A stretch of DNA of 64,000 nt from Lepeophtheirus salmonis (GCF_016086655.4 NC_052141.2:12028001-12092000), one strand, 5' to 3'; positions 1-13,549 are shown, numbered from the stretch's first letter. Translations and numbers: made by a program. The notes: generated by a model from the letters alone, not told the origin.

Positions 1-2560
1 GCGAATGGTGGCCTTGTAGAATGAACTTGCACTCCTTTTAAAGTAAATTTTACGTTGATTGCAATGGTGTAGAAAGAAGTTTCGAGAAATAAATATTTGC
101 GTACTTTCTTGGCTGCAGAATTTGTCCTAAGACTTATGAGCCACCCCATATATATGTTATAGATTTTTCGAATTATGTATCCACTACTGATCTAATAAGT
201 ATCTTCCTTAGTTATATCTATAAACAACCTCATAATTTAACTGAAAATATGATACAACACTACTTATTTTTTTATAAAATCAATTAAACTAGTTTTATAA
301 ATCATAAATGTTTTATTTGTTTCATAATGATAGTGCCCATGGACGGTTTTGTTTTATAGAGTTTTGAAAGTAACATTAAATAGGTGACGTCTAGCGATGG
401 ATGGGGCTACAAAATATCGGCCAAAGTTGCGATAAAAGGGCCGGGGGTGGACCAACCCGCGTGCTTTCGAGCCAAAATATGAGAATCTATACAAAAGAGA
501 AAATCCAAAATAAGTGCCTTTAGCGATCTAGTGGTTCAAGTTCTTGAACCGCTAGAAGTGGAACCGACAAAGTCAAGCTGAGTCTGGAACTGAGACCACA
601 ATATATTGCTGATTAGTCTCGGGTCTTTTGCTTTTGTTCCTATTTAGAATATATAAATAAAATAAAATATATATTTTAAAAATAAATTAGCTTTAATGAA
701 TAAGTCAATTTTCTGAGTTTTTGTGCACTTACAACGGCTTTCAATCATTTTTATGTTGTCGGGCTGATTTAGTTCCAAATAGCTGAGGGCTTTTTATAGA
801 TCTGAAAAGTTGGTTTTAGGGACCAAACAATGTAAATACAAGAGGGTGGAGTAGATTATGGATCCAGGTTCACTACTAATCTTGTCGGAATATTTCCTAA
901 AACGGGGGTTTCCCAAACTTCACTATGCCAAGCTCTCCCCCCTCAACACTAATACATTTTAAACTGAGGCCCCCTTTTTACGACTTTTCGGGGACCCAGC
1001 TGGAGCTTGTGGTACTTTGCACTCAGCGTATAAGGTAACTGCGTCCCTGTTTGTATCGAATATAATTTCCTTGGTCCGAATTGTCTAGCGGCGCTTCTTG
1101 TTTAAAGTCTATGTTACGAAATGGTCATGCACAAAAAAGAAGAGAGACTGAAGAGAAGACCCGAGACCGAAACTGTTGAACCGAAATAACCGAGATAGGG
1201 ACCTCAGAACCTGGAACAACCTTGCTCATTACTTGTTGTTACTGTTTAAAAGGTATTTAAGCTTAGGTAGAGTCGATTTGTCCTTAGATATCTTCCATTC
1301 CTTAGTATATTCTTTCTTGGCATGCCTCCATAGTGTGAACGTAAGTCCCTTTTCGATGTGAAAGCCCATGGAACAAACATTATGTATCACTGTTTCATTG
1401 ATCCCGGCATTTCCAATTTTCTTTAAAAAATTATATACAGATAAAAAGAGACATTTTGAAGATGTTGAAGGTTCGCTCATATTTTAATCTCCAGCCATTT
1501 CCATAAAATTCTACGAATTTTTAAATGGATGCCATTTCTTTATCATTAGTATAGTCCAGGAGAATATAAGTGTTCTCGAAATCTATTGAACAGTAATCAA
1601 TGTTATCATTCACATTAAGAATGAGTGTTTATAACACTTACAAATAATCAATAATGCCATCGTCAACTTATTTTTCATAAAGTGTCTAATCGAGGTTGAC
1701 GTCCTCAATCAGCAGCAAAGGAATTATATTACATTATAAATTAATTTTGGGCTCGAAGATTCGGGCCGAATCCACCTCTAATAAATTCTTACATTTCCCA
1801 TAGCAGAGGCTTGGTTAGCCTTTTTTTAGAAGGGTCCAAGCAGCCCCACCCCAAAATAAAATTATCATATATGTATATATATAAATAACAAACCTGTTTA
1901 AATAAGTATTATGGCTTTGATAATTTTTGGGGTTTCATTCCCCAACATATTGTAACTATAATACTCATGGATTTTTTCATTTCTATTTAAATTACTTTTC
2001 ATCACGAGGTTTTAAATGAACATTTTTTTTATTAAAAAGATGCAAACTTTAATTTGTAACAGATATAAAGTCATAGTTATAGATTATTAATTGGCTAAGT
2101 GATTAGCTATTTTCAATAAGTTTGATTTTAGAAAATATTATGTCAAATCATTTTTTGTTAATAGGTATTTTCGACGGCAAACGACCGTTTCTCACTACTC
2201 CAACGCATGACTGACTGTATTTAAAAAAAAAAAAAAAAACTGTTCCACCCTGTACATTGTATACAATACAACATAATGACGTAAGAACTTTTTAAGGAAG
2301 TTTATTGTTTTAAAACAGGAATTAATACATCATATATTTTTAATTATGTGCAGATGGCAAAACAAATAAAAATTATAAAGTTGATGACTTCTCTACGGCT
2401 GAATCTGCTATACCCTTTGCGTCATATTTAACTTTACACATCAATAAATACTCACAGCTCAAATTTTGATAATTTTTTTTTATTTACAAAAGTGAGGTTG
2501 CGTTATGCCCTTAAAATGATTTGTAATTGTTTGAATGTGTTTATATTCGATGTATCTTCA
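1..2560. other. AT-rich non-coding stretch
   Basis: No protein match or RNA gene recognised. It contains short homopolymer runs (A-run near 2223) and scattered small open frames that look random. Confidence 0.5.
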
Positions 2561-2564
2561 AAGA

Positions 2565-3185
2565 CGACAAAATTGAAGCTAAAAGAATCATCGAGCTAAT
2601 AATGTTCATGTGCCAGAAGACCCCAGCCAAGATTGCCAATGACCTCAAGATGAGCCGGACGGCCGTTTTGGCATTAAAAAGTAATTTGAAACCCTAGGAA
2701 CAGTCCCCAGAAAGTATGTGTAAGGTCAGAAACGAACAGTGAGAACAAAAGCTAAGAATAATGTGTCGTAAATGACCTTACTATAATTCCAGTGAGGACA
2801 ATTCACGGTAAGGTTAATAAGGTGAATGTGACCAAGATTAGGCTCCGAAAGGTAATTAAAAATGACTTAGGATACAAACAAGAGTAAAAAGGATGAAACA
2901 TTTCATTACGACGGACACAAAGGAGAAGAGCTTGTCTAGAGCCAAGCTTCTTTTGAATGTTTCCCAGAACATGTGGCCTCGCGGCTCCCTCGATCTTAAT
3001 CCTCTGCATTAAGATCAAGGCAATGTTCCACGGAGCTGCCTGCAACAAGCCTCACGGATCTGTGAGATATTTTGACTCCACTATAAAGTTTCCTGGGGCT
3101 GAACTTGAAAGAAGATTACGTCTGCAAGGTTTGTGCGACCTTCAGGAAAATAGTGGAGGCCATCATTGAGGCTGAGGGAGGCGGT
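2565..3185 (+). pseudogene. Relic of maT/mariner-type transposase, core deleted
   Basis: The 5' part reads KIEAKRIIELIMF...KTPAKIANDL, a helix-turn-helix of the Tc1/mariner class. Further on, a frame reads NMWPRGSLDLNPLH, the region of the third catalytic Asp. The end reads FRKIVEAIIEAEGG, the usual C-terminus of this family. Several stops and frameshifts separate them, and the first and second Asp regions are missing. Confidence 0.6.
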
Positions 3186-3589
3186 AATGAATAAAAAATG
3201 TGAATTTCAGATATAACTCATTGGAAAACAGCTTAATCTATTTCTCACTATCTTCACAACTAGTTTTTATTCAAGTTTAAAAAACAATCATCAATGTAAA
3301 CTTAAATATGCCACATAGAGTATAATTGTTCAATGGCGGTTATACGGTGTAGCACCTTTCTCTCCTGGAAAATTCCTTGCTACCCTAACCTCTTCACATT
3401 AATCTCCATTTTTTATTAACAAACTACTATTTCTGTCAAGCATTGCTCGTAGTTTTTATACGTCGACGAATAGACTAACTTTAACAAGACAACAGCTCTT
3501 TTTGGATAGATTTGACAAAAAAATATAAATAAAAAATAGTAGTAATAATAAAGGAAGATACAATCTTGAATACTGATAAGATCTTTAAG

Positions 3590-3800
3590 ACTGAAGATGC
3601 AGTCCCTTTCAGTCCAGTCTTGGTCCAATCAAGTTCATTGCTGCCTATCAATCCTAAAAATGTATAAAGTTTGGTCCTTAATGACGCAACTTTTTTTTTA
3701 ATCAGTCCCAGGACCGACAGTCATAAGGACCCCTCCCAAGGACTGATATGCCCTCTTCTAAGACTCTACTGGACCGAATAAATAAGGACTTGTACAACAC
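3590..3800 (+). repeat. Interspersed repeat family R2, copy
   Basis: It shares TTTTTAATCAGT, CAAGGACTGAT and a 'GACT.GACTGATACAACA'-like end with copies near 42040-42275, 46130-46320 and 62345-62505. Confidence 0.5.
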
Positions 3801-4399
3801 TATAGATAAGTATAAAGTTATTAATTCGTCTACTAGATCTATGAACCTCTTTTGACTTACGTTATTGTGAGGGATTGAATTTTTGTAGATATCTATTCAA
3901 CTTGTATTTTAAAAATATGTCCCAGAGATGTATGAAATATATCCTTTTTCTAGTTGGTAATCTGATAAGGGTTTTATAATTTTATCATTATTATCTATTT
4001 CTTCAGAAGGGATCATCCAAGTATAAAGCAGTGCTTCAGAGTCGGAACTTTTCTACCGACTCCGGCCACAAAAATTATTTTAATCTATACGAATAAAACT
4101 TATTTATAAATTAAGGCTGACACTGAGTGTTTGTAAAGTTTTTTTTTTTTTTTCTAAATGGTTATAAATTATAAGTTATCAGGAACCATTAATTTATTAA
4201 ACTTGAAAGTTAACTGATTTATGAGTTTACTTCACAAATTTCAAACGTACTCCATGGTCCATAGAATTACAATTCACAAACCTCCTTAAATTAGTAAAGT
4301 CTAAATCATTATGCTGAGTAGGGGATAGCCACTAGGCGTGCTAGTTCAACACTTAATCTAATGAATAGTCTATGTCATCAGAGTACAGAGTAACGTTTG

Positions 4400-4830
4400 A
4401 GGAAGAGGTTGGGTGTATTCTCGTTTCTCGGTTAGGAGTACATAAATTATGTTCAGAAACTTATTAATGTATTAGCAATAAATAGATTTTGATCCAATTC
4501 ATTTGTTGTTAACCTTGTTAAATATATCATATTTCAAATATTTTCTTTATACCCGGCACAATTATTTACTTAGTATGTGTGCCCGTGAAAGACGGAACTC
4601 AACAATGAGGGGTTGCTCGGTTGTTGTAAGTATAAGTCCTTGTTGGACTCAGACTCCAATGGAGGATCAACATTGGAAAAATACCAGCCTATATCACTTT
4701 TGATAGATACTGATCTGGGTTTGGATTTCTCCCTTGCATCTCACAGCTGCTCACAACTTATCTAATTAGCTGACATGACAGCTAAGCTGTTCTCTTAACA
4801 AACAGTATTCAAATTTTGGATTATCATGTT
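4400..4830 (+). repeat. Interspersed repeat family R1, copy
   Basis: It shares AAAGACGGAAC, GTAAGT.TAAGTCCTTGTTG and CATGACAGCTAAGCTGTTCTC with copies near 30885-31220, 51025-51400, 58085-58215 (plus) and 7970-8050, 50740-50820 (minus). No coding capacity seen; class unknown. Confidence 0.5.
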
Positions 4831-5229
4831 CATTTTGGTTTCTTTTATTTTTACATAAGGGTAGGAGGTATTTTATGCATAACTCACTAAAATATCGAAT
4901 TTATTACGATTACTTAATAAAAAGTACATTTTTTAATAAAAATACTGTAAAATATTTTGTAATTCTCGTTGCTGGAGTCCATCTTTGACGGACGCTCAAA
5001 TAATCACAAAAACTGATTAATAGAGTCTTTTTAAAAGGCATACGTTTTTTACACATAATCTGGCGTACACCAATCATACTTGTACAAAACGATATGCTCA
5101 TAACTCAAGCCATACATCGGAAAAGTAATGCATTCTACGAAATATTTCCTATCCCTAGCCATTTTTTGATCAAGGGTGTGTAAATGAGTGAACATATTTT
5201 GGATTTCGGTTCTTTCCTTAGAGTATTTT

Positions 5230-5690
5230 TAGTAGTTACTAAGTCATACTGGATCACAAATTCCAGATCTACACAACACTACTAAAGATAAAATAAATCC
5301 CCATTTTATTGAATCCGTGCCGGTTCAGATCTTCAGACATAAATATTCAAGTAAATTTCGGACCCAGATACGAAGCCAAAATTAGACAGATACATATGGT
5401 CGAATTTTATGAACATTTCGCCGTAAGTTAGAACCTAAATTTAGTAGTATTTGAATTATTCCAACTGTGGAATCAAAGCTCAATTATTGCTTAGTAACAA
5501 CTAATTAATATTCAACCAATCAACGTTCCGAACACTGATTTGAGAATAGGAAGAAGAAACATGGACAACTGACAACCAATTATTGTGTACATTTTTGTGT
5601 TTGTGCATACTCTAACACTGTGTTGAATCACCACGTGATGCAAGTGTTTATGTAGATATGTCTCCAAGCATTAATCAAGATAAATAGAGA
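5230..5690 (+). repeat. Interspersed repeat family R3, long copy
   Basis: It aligns in order with 56095-56610: CAAGTAAATT, CGGACCCAGATACGAA, ACAACTAATT, CCAATCAACGTT and CTGACAACCA followed by TTTTTGTG. Shorter pieces of the distal part occur at 45950-46015, 47840-47905 and 50115-50180. Confidence 0.55.
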
Positions 5691-5699
5691 TGTTATATT

Positions 5700-6980
5700 C
5701 AGTTTAGGTAATGCCCTGTTTTTATTCTTTGGATTTAGTAGAGAGGTCGGTAACTTCCGGCCCGAGAGTGAATTTTGACTCGCCTGCCATCTTATTATGG
5801 ACATTCATCTAAAATATAGATTTTTTTTGGGATGTTTGGTCAATTTACTACTTTTGAGTGAAAACTTCAACTTACGGAATCTTCGTGAGCTCTATTATGA
5901 TTGAATAAAATAGTTTACATCTCGCTTGTGCTGACTTACAAAAATATAAAATTATATTTTAATTATCTGATACTCCTTACGGAGCCGATTTGGAGCAAGT
6001 GGCAGAATAATATCATTTGGAACTAATTGATTTGAAATGTAAATAATGACGTGTTACTTATATAAGAAATATATATTACCAACTGGAAAATATACAATTA
6101 TTATGAATAACGCTAAAGTGATGATGTCATTGCACATATGCTTGTGAACAACTTTTTCCCCAAATGAAGTACACTAAAAGATTGCGTGACGACCACCTGG
6201 ATGATGTATTGCACCAGTCATTGACAAGTATTTCACCTCATAGAAAAGATATCAATAAATAAATAGGGACAAGAGTCGTATTAAATAAATAGTAACTGTC
6301 CTACTTTCTTTTTTTTTGAGTAAAATATAGATTTTTCATTAAAACTGTGTTTATATTTCATTTCTTCATTATAATTCCTATAGTAATTAATAAGGGTATT
6401 GTTTAAATAAAATTAAATATAATCCTTGTTTTCTCTAAGCACCCAAAAAAGCAATTGTATATTCAATAACAGGGTTATCTACTATGACTCTGCAGCGATA
6501 ACTGTTTGGTTCCTACTCTCCAAAAGGTTGCCGACCCTTGATTTAGTAGGATCCCTAAAAGAACCACTGGAACAAATGTGTTCCATTTCAAAGAAATGTG
6601 AATATAAGCAGAAATAATTTGTTAAATGAAAGTTTTACAACCGAAACTATTTGGAGTACTATTCTGTATTTTATCGCAGAGTCAATCATTTTTTTAAAGG
6701 CCTGCCTACATGGTATCTTGCATTATGGTTTACATACTAGTGAATGGTTGTAGAGATCAGGTGATTCTTACTCCATTCAATTTTCTATTTAGCCCACTTC
6801 TAGGTAAGCTACTGACTAGAAAAAATTATCATAATTTCTCATATCACCTCACTTTTTTAAACTCTGAGCAACCAATTGGTACGTACCAGACCAACAGTTA
6901 TTATTACCTATTTTAAAACACAAAGTATTTAAGTCCATGGCAGGATCCAGGGCGAATTAGGAAACAAGTTTAGTACCTAT
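5700..6980. other. Non-coding stretch
   Basis: AT-rich, with small random open frames only. Nothing recognisable. Confidence 0.5.
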
Positions 6981-6983
6981 TAA

Positions 6984-7235
6984 CTATATAAATTGAGACC
7001 CAAAGTCAATGTATCCACCCTCAGAATTAATGGTGAGCTTCAGGGAGTATTGGGAGCAGCTGCAGATCCTCTGGATGTACTTGGCGCTCATGGAGGCCCA
7101 TGCCTTGTTGATAGAGGTATTCAGGGGTGGGTGCTGTTGTGACGTCTCCTGCAGGACATGTACTCCACGTGTACCTAGATGGAATATTGATGTCCGGGTT
7201 CTGCAGTGACCATAAGGCCTTAAAGAATTATCCAC
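6984..7235 (-). pseudogene. C-terminal relic of a maT/mariner-type transposase
   Basis: On the minus strand the frame reads INKAWASMSAKYIQRIC and ends KLTINSEGGYID, the typical C-terminal 'REWASMS..YI...C..F' and 'EGGYI' pattern of these transposases. The catalytic part is absent or unrecognisable. No terminal repeats were identified. Confidence 0.6.
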
Positions 7236-7969
7236 TAATTCACTGATGAAGTATAAACAAGCATTATAGTATTACATTAACTCCATTTGATCTAGGAAAT
7301 CCATATACATATAGTAAATTTCCTTCTCAAGGAACGATCCTGGTGCAAACCTACGCACATTGAGCTCAAGAGAATAGTTTCTCTCGAGTGCGTTGTACAT
7401 TTTCTATGAACTGTAAAATTTATCATAGCTGGTTTGGATCTCGAATCCTTTCAGAGAATACAAGTTTACTTATACCGTACCCAGGCATTTCGGACCAAGC
7501 TCCATGACCCATACTATCTCTAAATACTATACATCGAATGAAAAACAATTAAAACGAAACAAACACATGAATTAACACACAACCTTGAAAATTTCCTTAG
7601 TTGGCAAAATCCTTTCTGACCTCGAAAATTGTAAATAAAAAATATTTGTTTCCTTAAAAAAATAACAAAGAAAAAAGACAGAACTGAATATCTTAGTAGC
7701 GAAAAGAAGACAAACTTGGAACAAATGATTTATACAAAAATATCCTTTTATATTCTTTAAGAATCTCATTGAGATTTCTCCTCGAATATGTATTGTTACT
7801 TCTACGATCATATCCTGAAGATCTTTATATGTTTTCATATTATATTTTGGAACTTTCTTTGTAGCATTCCTGTATTTCTGTCGGGTCCTTTTCCCGACTC
7901 TGGTCATGACTATGAGCATTGACGCTAATCAGTAGCATTTTGAACATGTTTTAAAAAAAATCAACCAAA

Positions 7970-8050
7970 AATCAACATGGTAATCCTGACAATTTGAGGA
8001 ATGTTTTGGAGGTGAGCAGCTTAGCTGTCATGATGTTTCATAAGATAGTG
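7970..8050 (-). repeat. Interspersed repeat R1, minus-strand fragment
   Basis: It contains GACAATTTGAGGAATGTTTT and GCAGCTTAGCTGTCATGATG. Confidence 0.6.
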
Positions 8051-8469
8051 TTCTGCCTGACAAAGTGAAGTAAACGCAGATCACTAAAAGAGATCCAGAA
8101 ACGACTCAGACAATAACAGAGCGGGTTAAAGGGATAATATAAAGTCTTGATCTTATCTAGTAGTACACATTTTATTATTTTCAATTTTCTAAGAGTAAAA
8201 TTTAAATGAGAGGTTTTGTGAGGACTTTTATTGAACAAAAACATCTGAAAATATTACTCAGCATTGAGCCGCTCATTCAAAAAATAAAAGGGGTAGACTT
8301 TAAATGTGCCGACAACTGTATTTTTTGTTCTGAAGACATGTCTCACGGAAGCTGGGGCTCTTGATGTAAACTGAAGACTCCATTTTCTAAACCTAAACTG
8401 TTGTCATTCTTATTTACTTCCTGAGTAGTGAACATCCTCTTCTACTTGATATAGAATATCATTGATGTA

Positions 8470-9049
8470 CCGGGTGATCCCATGAAAATCTGAACACTTA
8501 CTAATTCAATAAGTAATGAAGGTTGAGTGATGGAAAGTAATTCATATTTGGATATATTAAAGCATAAATAATTACTTACAAAGCAAAACAAACATGAGCT
8601 ATCTAGCTTACGCAGAAGGCTAGAAAATGGTACTTGAACTTGATTGACAAATTTCTATACGCACACTTTAAGCAGTTGGACGGCTCTAGGACCATCGTCT
8701 ACGCCGTCAACAAGTCTGAAAGGTTAGAGAAGGAGAAGAAATATGTCAAAATGGCCAAATTGGAACCAGAGGAGTTTAAAAAAACAGCCAACCAATCCCC
8801 CCAAGTCCATGAAGGCCCAAACTAGAGATTTTGGGGTTTTCCACCAGACTGCCCAGTGAGCTATCAAAAATGTGGGTGGAAATAGCCTTATGAGGTTGGA
8901 GAGACCAAGAGTGGCTTCATGAATGAATAAGAGTCCTCTGACACGCATTTATTTAAAGTAGTAATTTTGTAGAAATTTGTTTGCTAATTAATAAGTTGTA
9001 TCTATTAAAGTTTAAATTTCAAAGTGTCAGATTTTAATGGACCACTCCG
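8470..9049 (+). mobile_element. 580-bp non-autonomous Tc1/mariner element
   Basis: The ends are inverted: left begins CCGGGTGATCCCATGAAAAT and right, reverse complemented, begins CGGAGTGGTCCATTAAAATC. Both are flanked by TA (8468-8469, 9050-9051). Inside, 8634-8822 encodes a broken transposase N-terminus (FLYAHFKQLDGSRTIVYAV, then KMAKLEPEEFKK). After its stop another frame reads KSMKAQTRDFGVFHQTAQ. The catalytic domain is deleted. A relative of the left end lies at about 63190. Confidence 0.75.
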
Positions 9050-9362
9050 TATATATAATTTATCTCTGTGTACATAACATTGTCACTGATGCCATCAATT
9101 ACATTATAATAATCGAAGAAGTCGATATTTTCTGTAACTCAAAGTTGATATTTTTATTACAAAAAATGGACAAATTTCCAATAAATCTGCAATAAACTTT
9201 ATCAAATGACTGTACGAACAAAAAAAACCTCAACATCTCTATTAAGTACATGAATACTTTATTGATAACATAAACTTTTGTTTTATTCATTTTACTATAC
9301 ATAACTTCCAAAATCTTGACACACTAAAGTATAATAAAAGAAACAGACTTAAGACTTATCTA

Positions 9363-10586
9363 CAGGGTGTCCACGATAAATTGGAACTACTTTAAACTTC
9401 ATCCAGATCCATAATGTGGATATTCGGAGTTAAATCATACTAATATAAAAGGTTGCGTGAACAATACACTATAACTTCCACCACAATTGTTTTCATAACA
9501 AACAATAGTCATCATGGAACAAGCAAGGAGAGACGCCATCCTCGAATTGGCTCGCGCGGGACACACACCCTCTGCTATCTACAAGCTCCTTAACTACCCC
9601 AAGACCACGGTGTTCCGGGTCTTCAATGCCTGGGAGGTTGAGAGGAAGGTATGCCGCAAGGTCCACAACATGAGAAGTGACCGAATTCACACTCCCCGCT
9701 TCCTTGAAGGCCTCTGGAAGTCCATCAAGGCTTTGCTGGGGACTTCTTTGTCCAGGTTGGCCAAGAACCGTGGAGTGAGCAAGCAGTTGGTCTCCAAGGC
9801 TGTGAATAAGGACCTCGGGTACAGGTCATACCGAAGGGCCAAACAATACATCCTCACGGCATCCATGAACGGTAAGCGTCTCCTCAATGACCTAAAGAGC
9901 CATGGAGGAAGAATCATCTTCTTCCCCGACGAGAAGAACTGGACTGTCGACAGACAGCTACAACGTCCAGAATGACAGGTGGTTTGCCAAGGAGAGAGAA
10001 GAGGTCCCTGCAGCCTTCACCACAAAGTTCCCGGCCTCTGTGATGACCCTGGGTGTCATCTGCAGCACCAGTGACGTGATGCTCTCCTTCCATTCTTCAA
10101 TCTCAAGGAAAGGGTTAACGCGATAAGGTACTGCGAAGTCATGGAGGAGTTCGTCATCCCCTGGATGAAGGATACGGCCGCTGGGAGGGAGTTCATATTC
10201 CAACAAGACTCAGCACCTGCACACATCGCCATGAGGACCACTAACCTCTTCAACTCCCACGACATAACTTTCCGGGATCGCAACACCTGGCCCTCCAACT
10301 CACCCGACCTCAATCCGTGTGATTACTACTGGTAGGGGAAGTTGGAGAGGGAGGTGTACAAGCTCAGCCACAAGAGCATCGCGGCCCCGAAGGGCTCCAT
10401 TACGAGGGAGTGGAATGCTGTCGATTCCGCGGAAGTCATCAGAGCATGCAAATCCTTTAGGGGCAGGATGGAGAAGACGGTGGCTGCTGAGGGAGGACAT
10501 GTTGAATTAATTTATTGTTTAATATCATGTCTAACTTTTTTATATGAACAAATACACTCCAAATTCCATTTTTATCAAGCAGGTTG
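9363..10586 (+). mobile_element. Nearly full-length maT-type (DD37D) transposon
   Basis: The left terminal repeat starts CAGGGTGTCCACGATAAATT after TA at 9361-9362. The right end at about 10586 carries only a diverged inverted match (AATTCCATTTTTATCAAGCA). The transposase fills the interior. Length (about 1.2 kb) is normal for the superfamily. The right boundary is approximate because no clean TA follows it. Confidence 0.75.
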
Positions 10587-10587
10587 A
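9514..10587 (+). pseudogene. maT-type transposase, three lesions
   Basis: The first 145 or so codons from ATG 9514 are open: two helix-turn-helix regions (AILELARAGHTPSAIYKLL; LSRLAKNRGVSKQLVSKAV) and the first catalytic block FPDEKNWTVD. One extra base near 9949 shifts the frame into YNVQNDRWFA...GVICS. A second indel near 10095 returns to FNLKERVNAIRYCEVMEEFV. The second Asp is in QQDSAPAH and the third in SPDLNPCDYYW; 37 residues separate them, the spacing known for the maT group. A TAG at 10333 follows that motif, then the frame continues to a normal C-terminus. The few lesions suggest a fairly young copy. Confidence 0.85.
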
Positions 10588-10589
10588 AT

Positions 10590-12425
10590 TTTAAGATAGA
10601 TTTTGACATTCATTGTTGTTATTGAATTAATTAGTTATGGTCTTATTCTTTATTTTATAGTTACTTTTGATTTAAAGTTGTTCCAAGGGATTCCTGTTTA
10701 CATTAATTTGTCAATTTTTATCAATTACTAAAGGCTTTAAATGTTATATAATTTAAACAATAATATACAAGGTTTGATTGATATTGACGCCTGTAAAAAA
10801 AGAAGAGATTGTTTATCCTTCTGAAAGTTACTGTACTGGCTCGACTTTGGTATTACCTAATTTTTATTACAATGAACTTTTGCGGGACAGTTATTTTAGG
10901 GATAATTATGAATGTGCGTGTATGATGGATATTTTCAGCATGATCCCGAAGGAGGTTGACGTGAACACCTGATCAGGAGAAATACGCTTTAAAAACTCAT
11001 TTCATACCCCCATATTTCGAGTATTGATCGATGAGGATTGAGGAAATGGTTCCTTCAACCCTTTTTTTAGAAAAAAAGAAAAGATGAGAAGAAAAAACTA
11101 TGACTCACATAAGTCATTTTTATGGTTCTTGAGATAATAGCAAGAAGGACCACAGTATCTCAATCCAAGAGGAAAGAAAATATATATATGAAACTAAGAT
11201 TTTTGTGATTTGGAAATCTCTTCTGACATACATCCTTGGGGAAAATGTCTCAAAGCATCGTTGAAATTGTGCACCTCAATCCAAAATCCGAAATTCAAGA
11301 CTCAATTAAGTACTTTCAGCTTTAATTATCTTATTCTATCAAGTAGCTTTCTGTTTAAATCATTATTTTGTTTTAAAAATAAGTTAGGACGTCACTTATC
11401 GTACGTAGATTAAAATAGTAGTTTATCTTTATACGAATGTGATGGTCATCTTGTGTTTATTTAGAATGGCGTGCTTTTGAGAAACTTCTTAAAAAATCAT
11501 TGCGGAATCTAAAATGCCCTAGGTTCTAATATAATTATATAAGTGCAAGATTTACGCATTTTGCGCAAAGGTAACTTACCTCTAGGGCGAAATATGTCAG
11601 ATCACATATTCAATAGTTATATAACCAAGACAAAATTACCATTGTTGTTTGCATGTTATGTATGAAGAAATAAAAGGATGTAAGTAAATTAAATATTATC
11701 GTGATGATCTTGAACCAAGGTTGAGAGTTTCACGCACAGCATTGCAGCATCCTGTTTATTATATTCAATATTACCTCATTGAGTTACCCTTGGATTGTCT
11801 TGTATGTTTCGCTCCATTTGACTTGAGAGCAATGAGTAAGGCCGATTTAGGGAGACGCTTGTCTCAGACTCTGTACAAAGTTATATCAGGCGAGAAGTCT
11901 TCAGTTAGGAGCAAATTTAAATATACAGGCCCACCCAGGAATTTTAATAGTAACTCTAAAAAATAAAAATAGGATTTAACTTCCTAAAAATGTATTCAAA
12001 TTGAATAGTGACAATCTTAAGTTTCATTTAAACCTTTTGCCCCCTTGGGACACCTATATTCATTTCACAAAAAAATCCCACAACTTACTTCCCTTGTTTT
12101 TAAACTAAATTTTTGTATCCTTTTTTGATTGAAAGCTAAAATGTCAAACTCTACTTTATTATGATTAATCCAAAGTGAGTTTTAAATATTTTGTAATCTA
12201 CTGAATATCATTCATTTTCCTCGTTTGAAAAAAAAAAAAAAAAGATACTTTATTCTTGAAAGAAATCATTTTCTTAATCCAATATATTCTTAATATGTTT
12301 CGTACAAGTTGATGATAAGTTGACATGTATAAGAAAATTGTACAAGTTCCAATTTCTTTATTTTGAAATACATTATTTAATTACAACATGGGTAACTATG
12401 AATTGATGAGTACATAGACGGCTAT
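10590..12425. other. Non-coding stretch
   Basis: Small open frames at 10778-10972 and 11721-11966 have no family signature. The rest is AT-rich with an A-run near 12230. Confidence 0.45.
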
Positions 12426-12429
12426 GTAT

Positions 12430-13530
12430 ATTTCTGGCCTAATAATGAATATTTATCATCAAAATGTTTTTATTGTTTTTCAAAGTATTCTCCAGCATGA
12501 TATATACACTTTTGCATGCGCTCAAACCAATTGCCAAAGCTCTTTTGCCACTCCGATTGAGACACCTCCAAAATATGGGTTCTAAACGCTTCAACAGCAT
12601 CTTTCATTGACCACACATTTTTTTCTTCATGTGCATGAATAAAAAGAAGTAATTGGGTGCCGAGTCAGGGATGTACGGTGGATGACCCATCAATTTGACG
12701 TTTTGACCGGTCAAAAATACGCTGGATTGAGCCGATGTGTGAGAGCTCGCATTGTCATTTGAACAATGATTCGGGATCTCTTGTTCATTTTTTGAATTTC
12801 TCCGAAGACTTGGGGCAAGCAAATTGCAATGTACCACTCCGAATTGATCTTCTTACGATGCTCAAGTTGAACAGTTGCAACATGACCAGTTTGCCGTAGA
12901 AACAGATTACCATTTGCTTTGGAGAGATTTTTCCACGAACAACTTTTGTTGGATTTGGTTAATCTTCGAAGATCCATACGGTCGATTGTTGCTTTGTTTC
13001 GGACTCATACGCATAGATCCATGATTTGTCACCCCTGTGACGATCTTATAAACGTCTTTTGAAGGACCGTGAGCGTATTTTTTAACATTTCTTTGCACCA
13101 ATCGATCCCAGCCTTCTTTTGAGCGATTGTCAAATTGTGCGAATCCAACGAGAACGAAATTTTTTTTACGCCGAGGTGTACATACAATATCGAAGGTATG
13201 CTGGTGGAAGAAAGGATGCCTCTATCTCACAGTATGTCACATGACGATCTTGCATTATCACATGACGCACGGCATCAATGTTCTCTGCCACAACGGCCAT
13301 TTTTGGACGACCTTCACGAAACTGGTCTTTGAGCAAGTGTCGACCACCATTGAATTCATTAAACCAGTTTTTCACAGTGCTATAGGATGGTGCTTCATCG
13401 CCTTAGAAAAGAATTAAGCTCATCAATGCACTCTTGTCGTGATAATCCATGTCGAAAGTTGTTTCAATTGAAAATTACTTTACGAAAACCTTCTCTGAAC
13501 CTTCGATTAGAACAGTTATACGTGTTTTCA
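12430..13530 (-). pseudogene. Mariner (DD34D) transposase relic
   Basis: Read on the minus strand from about 13530: GLSRQECIDELNS, STVKNWFNEFNGG, ENIDAVRHVIMQDRHVTYCE, SKDVYKIVTG, TGHVATVQLE, INSEWYIAICLP, NDNASSHTSAQ and GHPPYIPDSAPNYFFLF, ending near EWQKSFGNWFERMQKCI. The order is that of a full mariner transposase. Frameshifts split it, and the third catalytic Asp (34 residues after the second) is Tyr in APNYFF. The block equivalent to 'GDESWIYAYD' is degraded. Terminal repeats were not found. Confidence 0.85.
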
Positions 13531-13549
13531 AAATTTTCGGAGTGGACAT

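Noticed and set aside
7572..7919. 115-codon minus-strand open frame
   Set aside because: Low-complexity, AT-driven composition, no family signature and no splice context; probably random.
13127..13417. 96-codon plus-strand open frame
   Set aside because: It is antisense to the mariner transposase relic.
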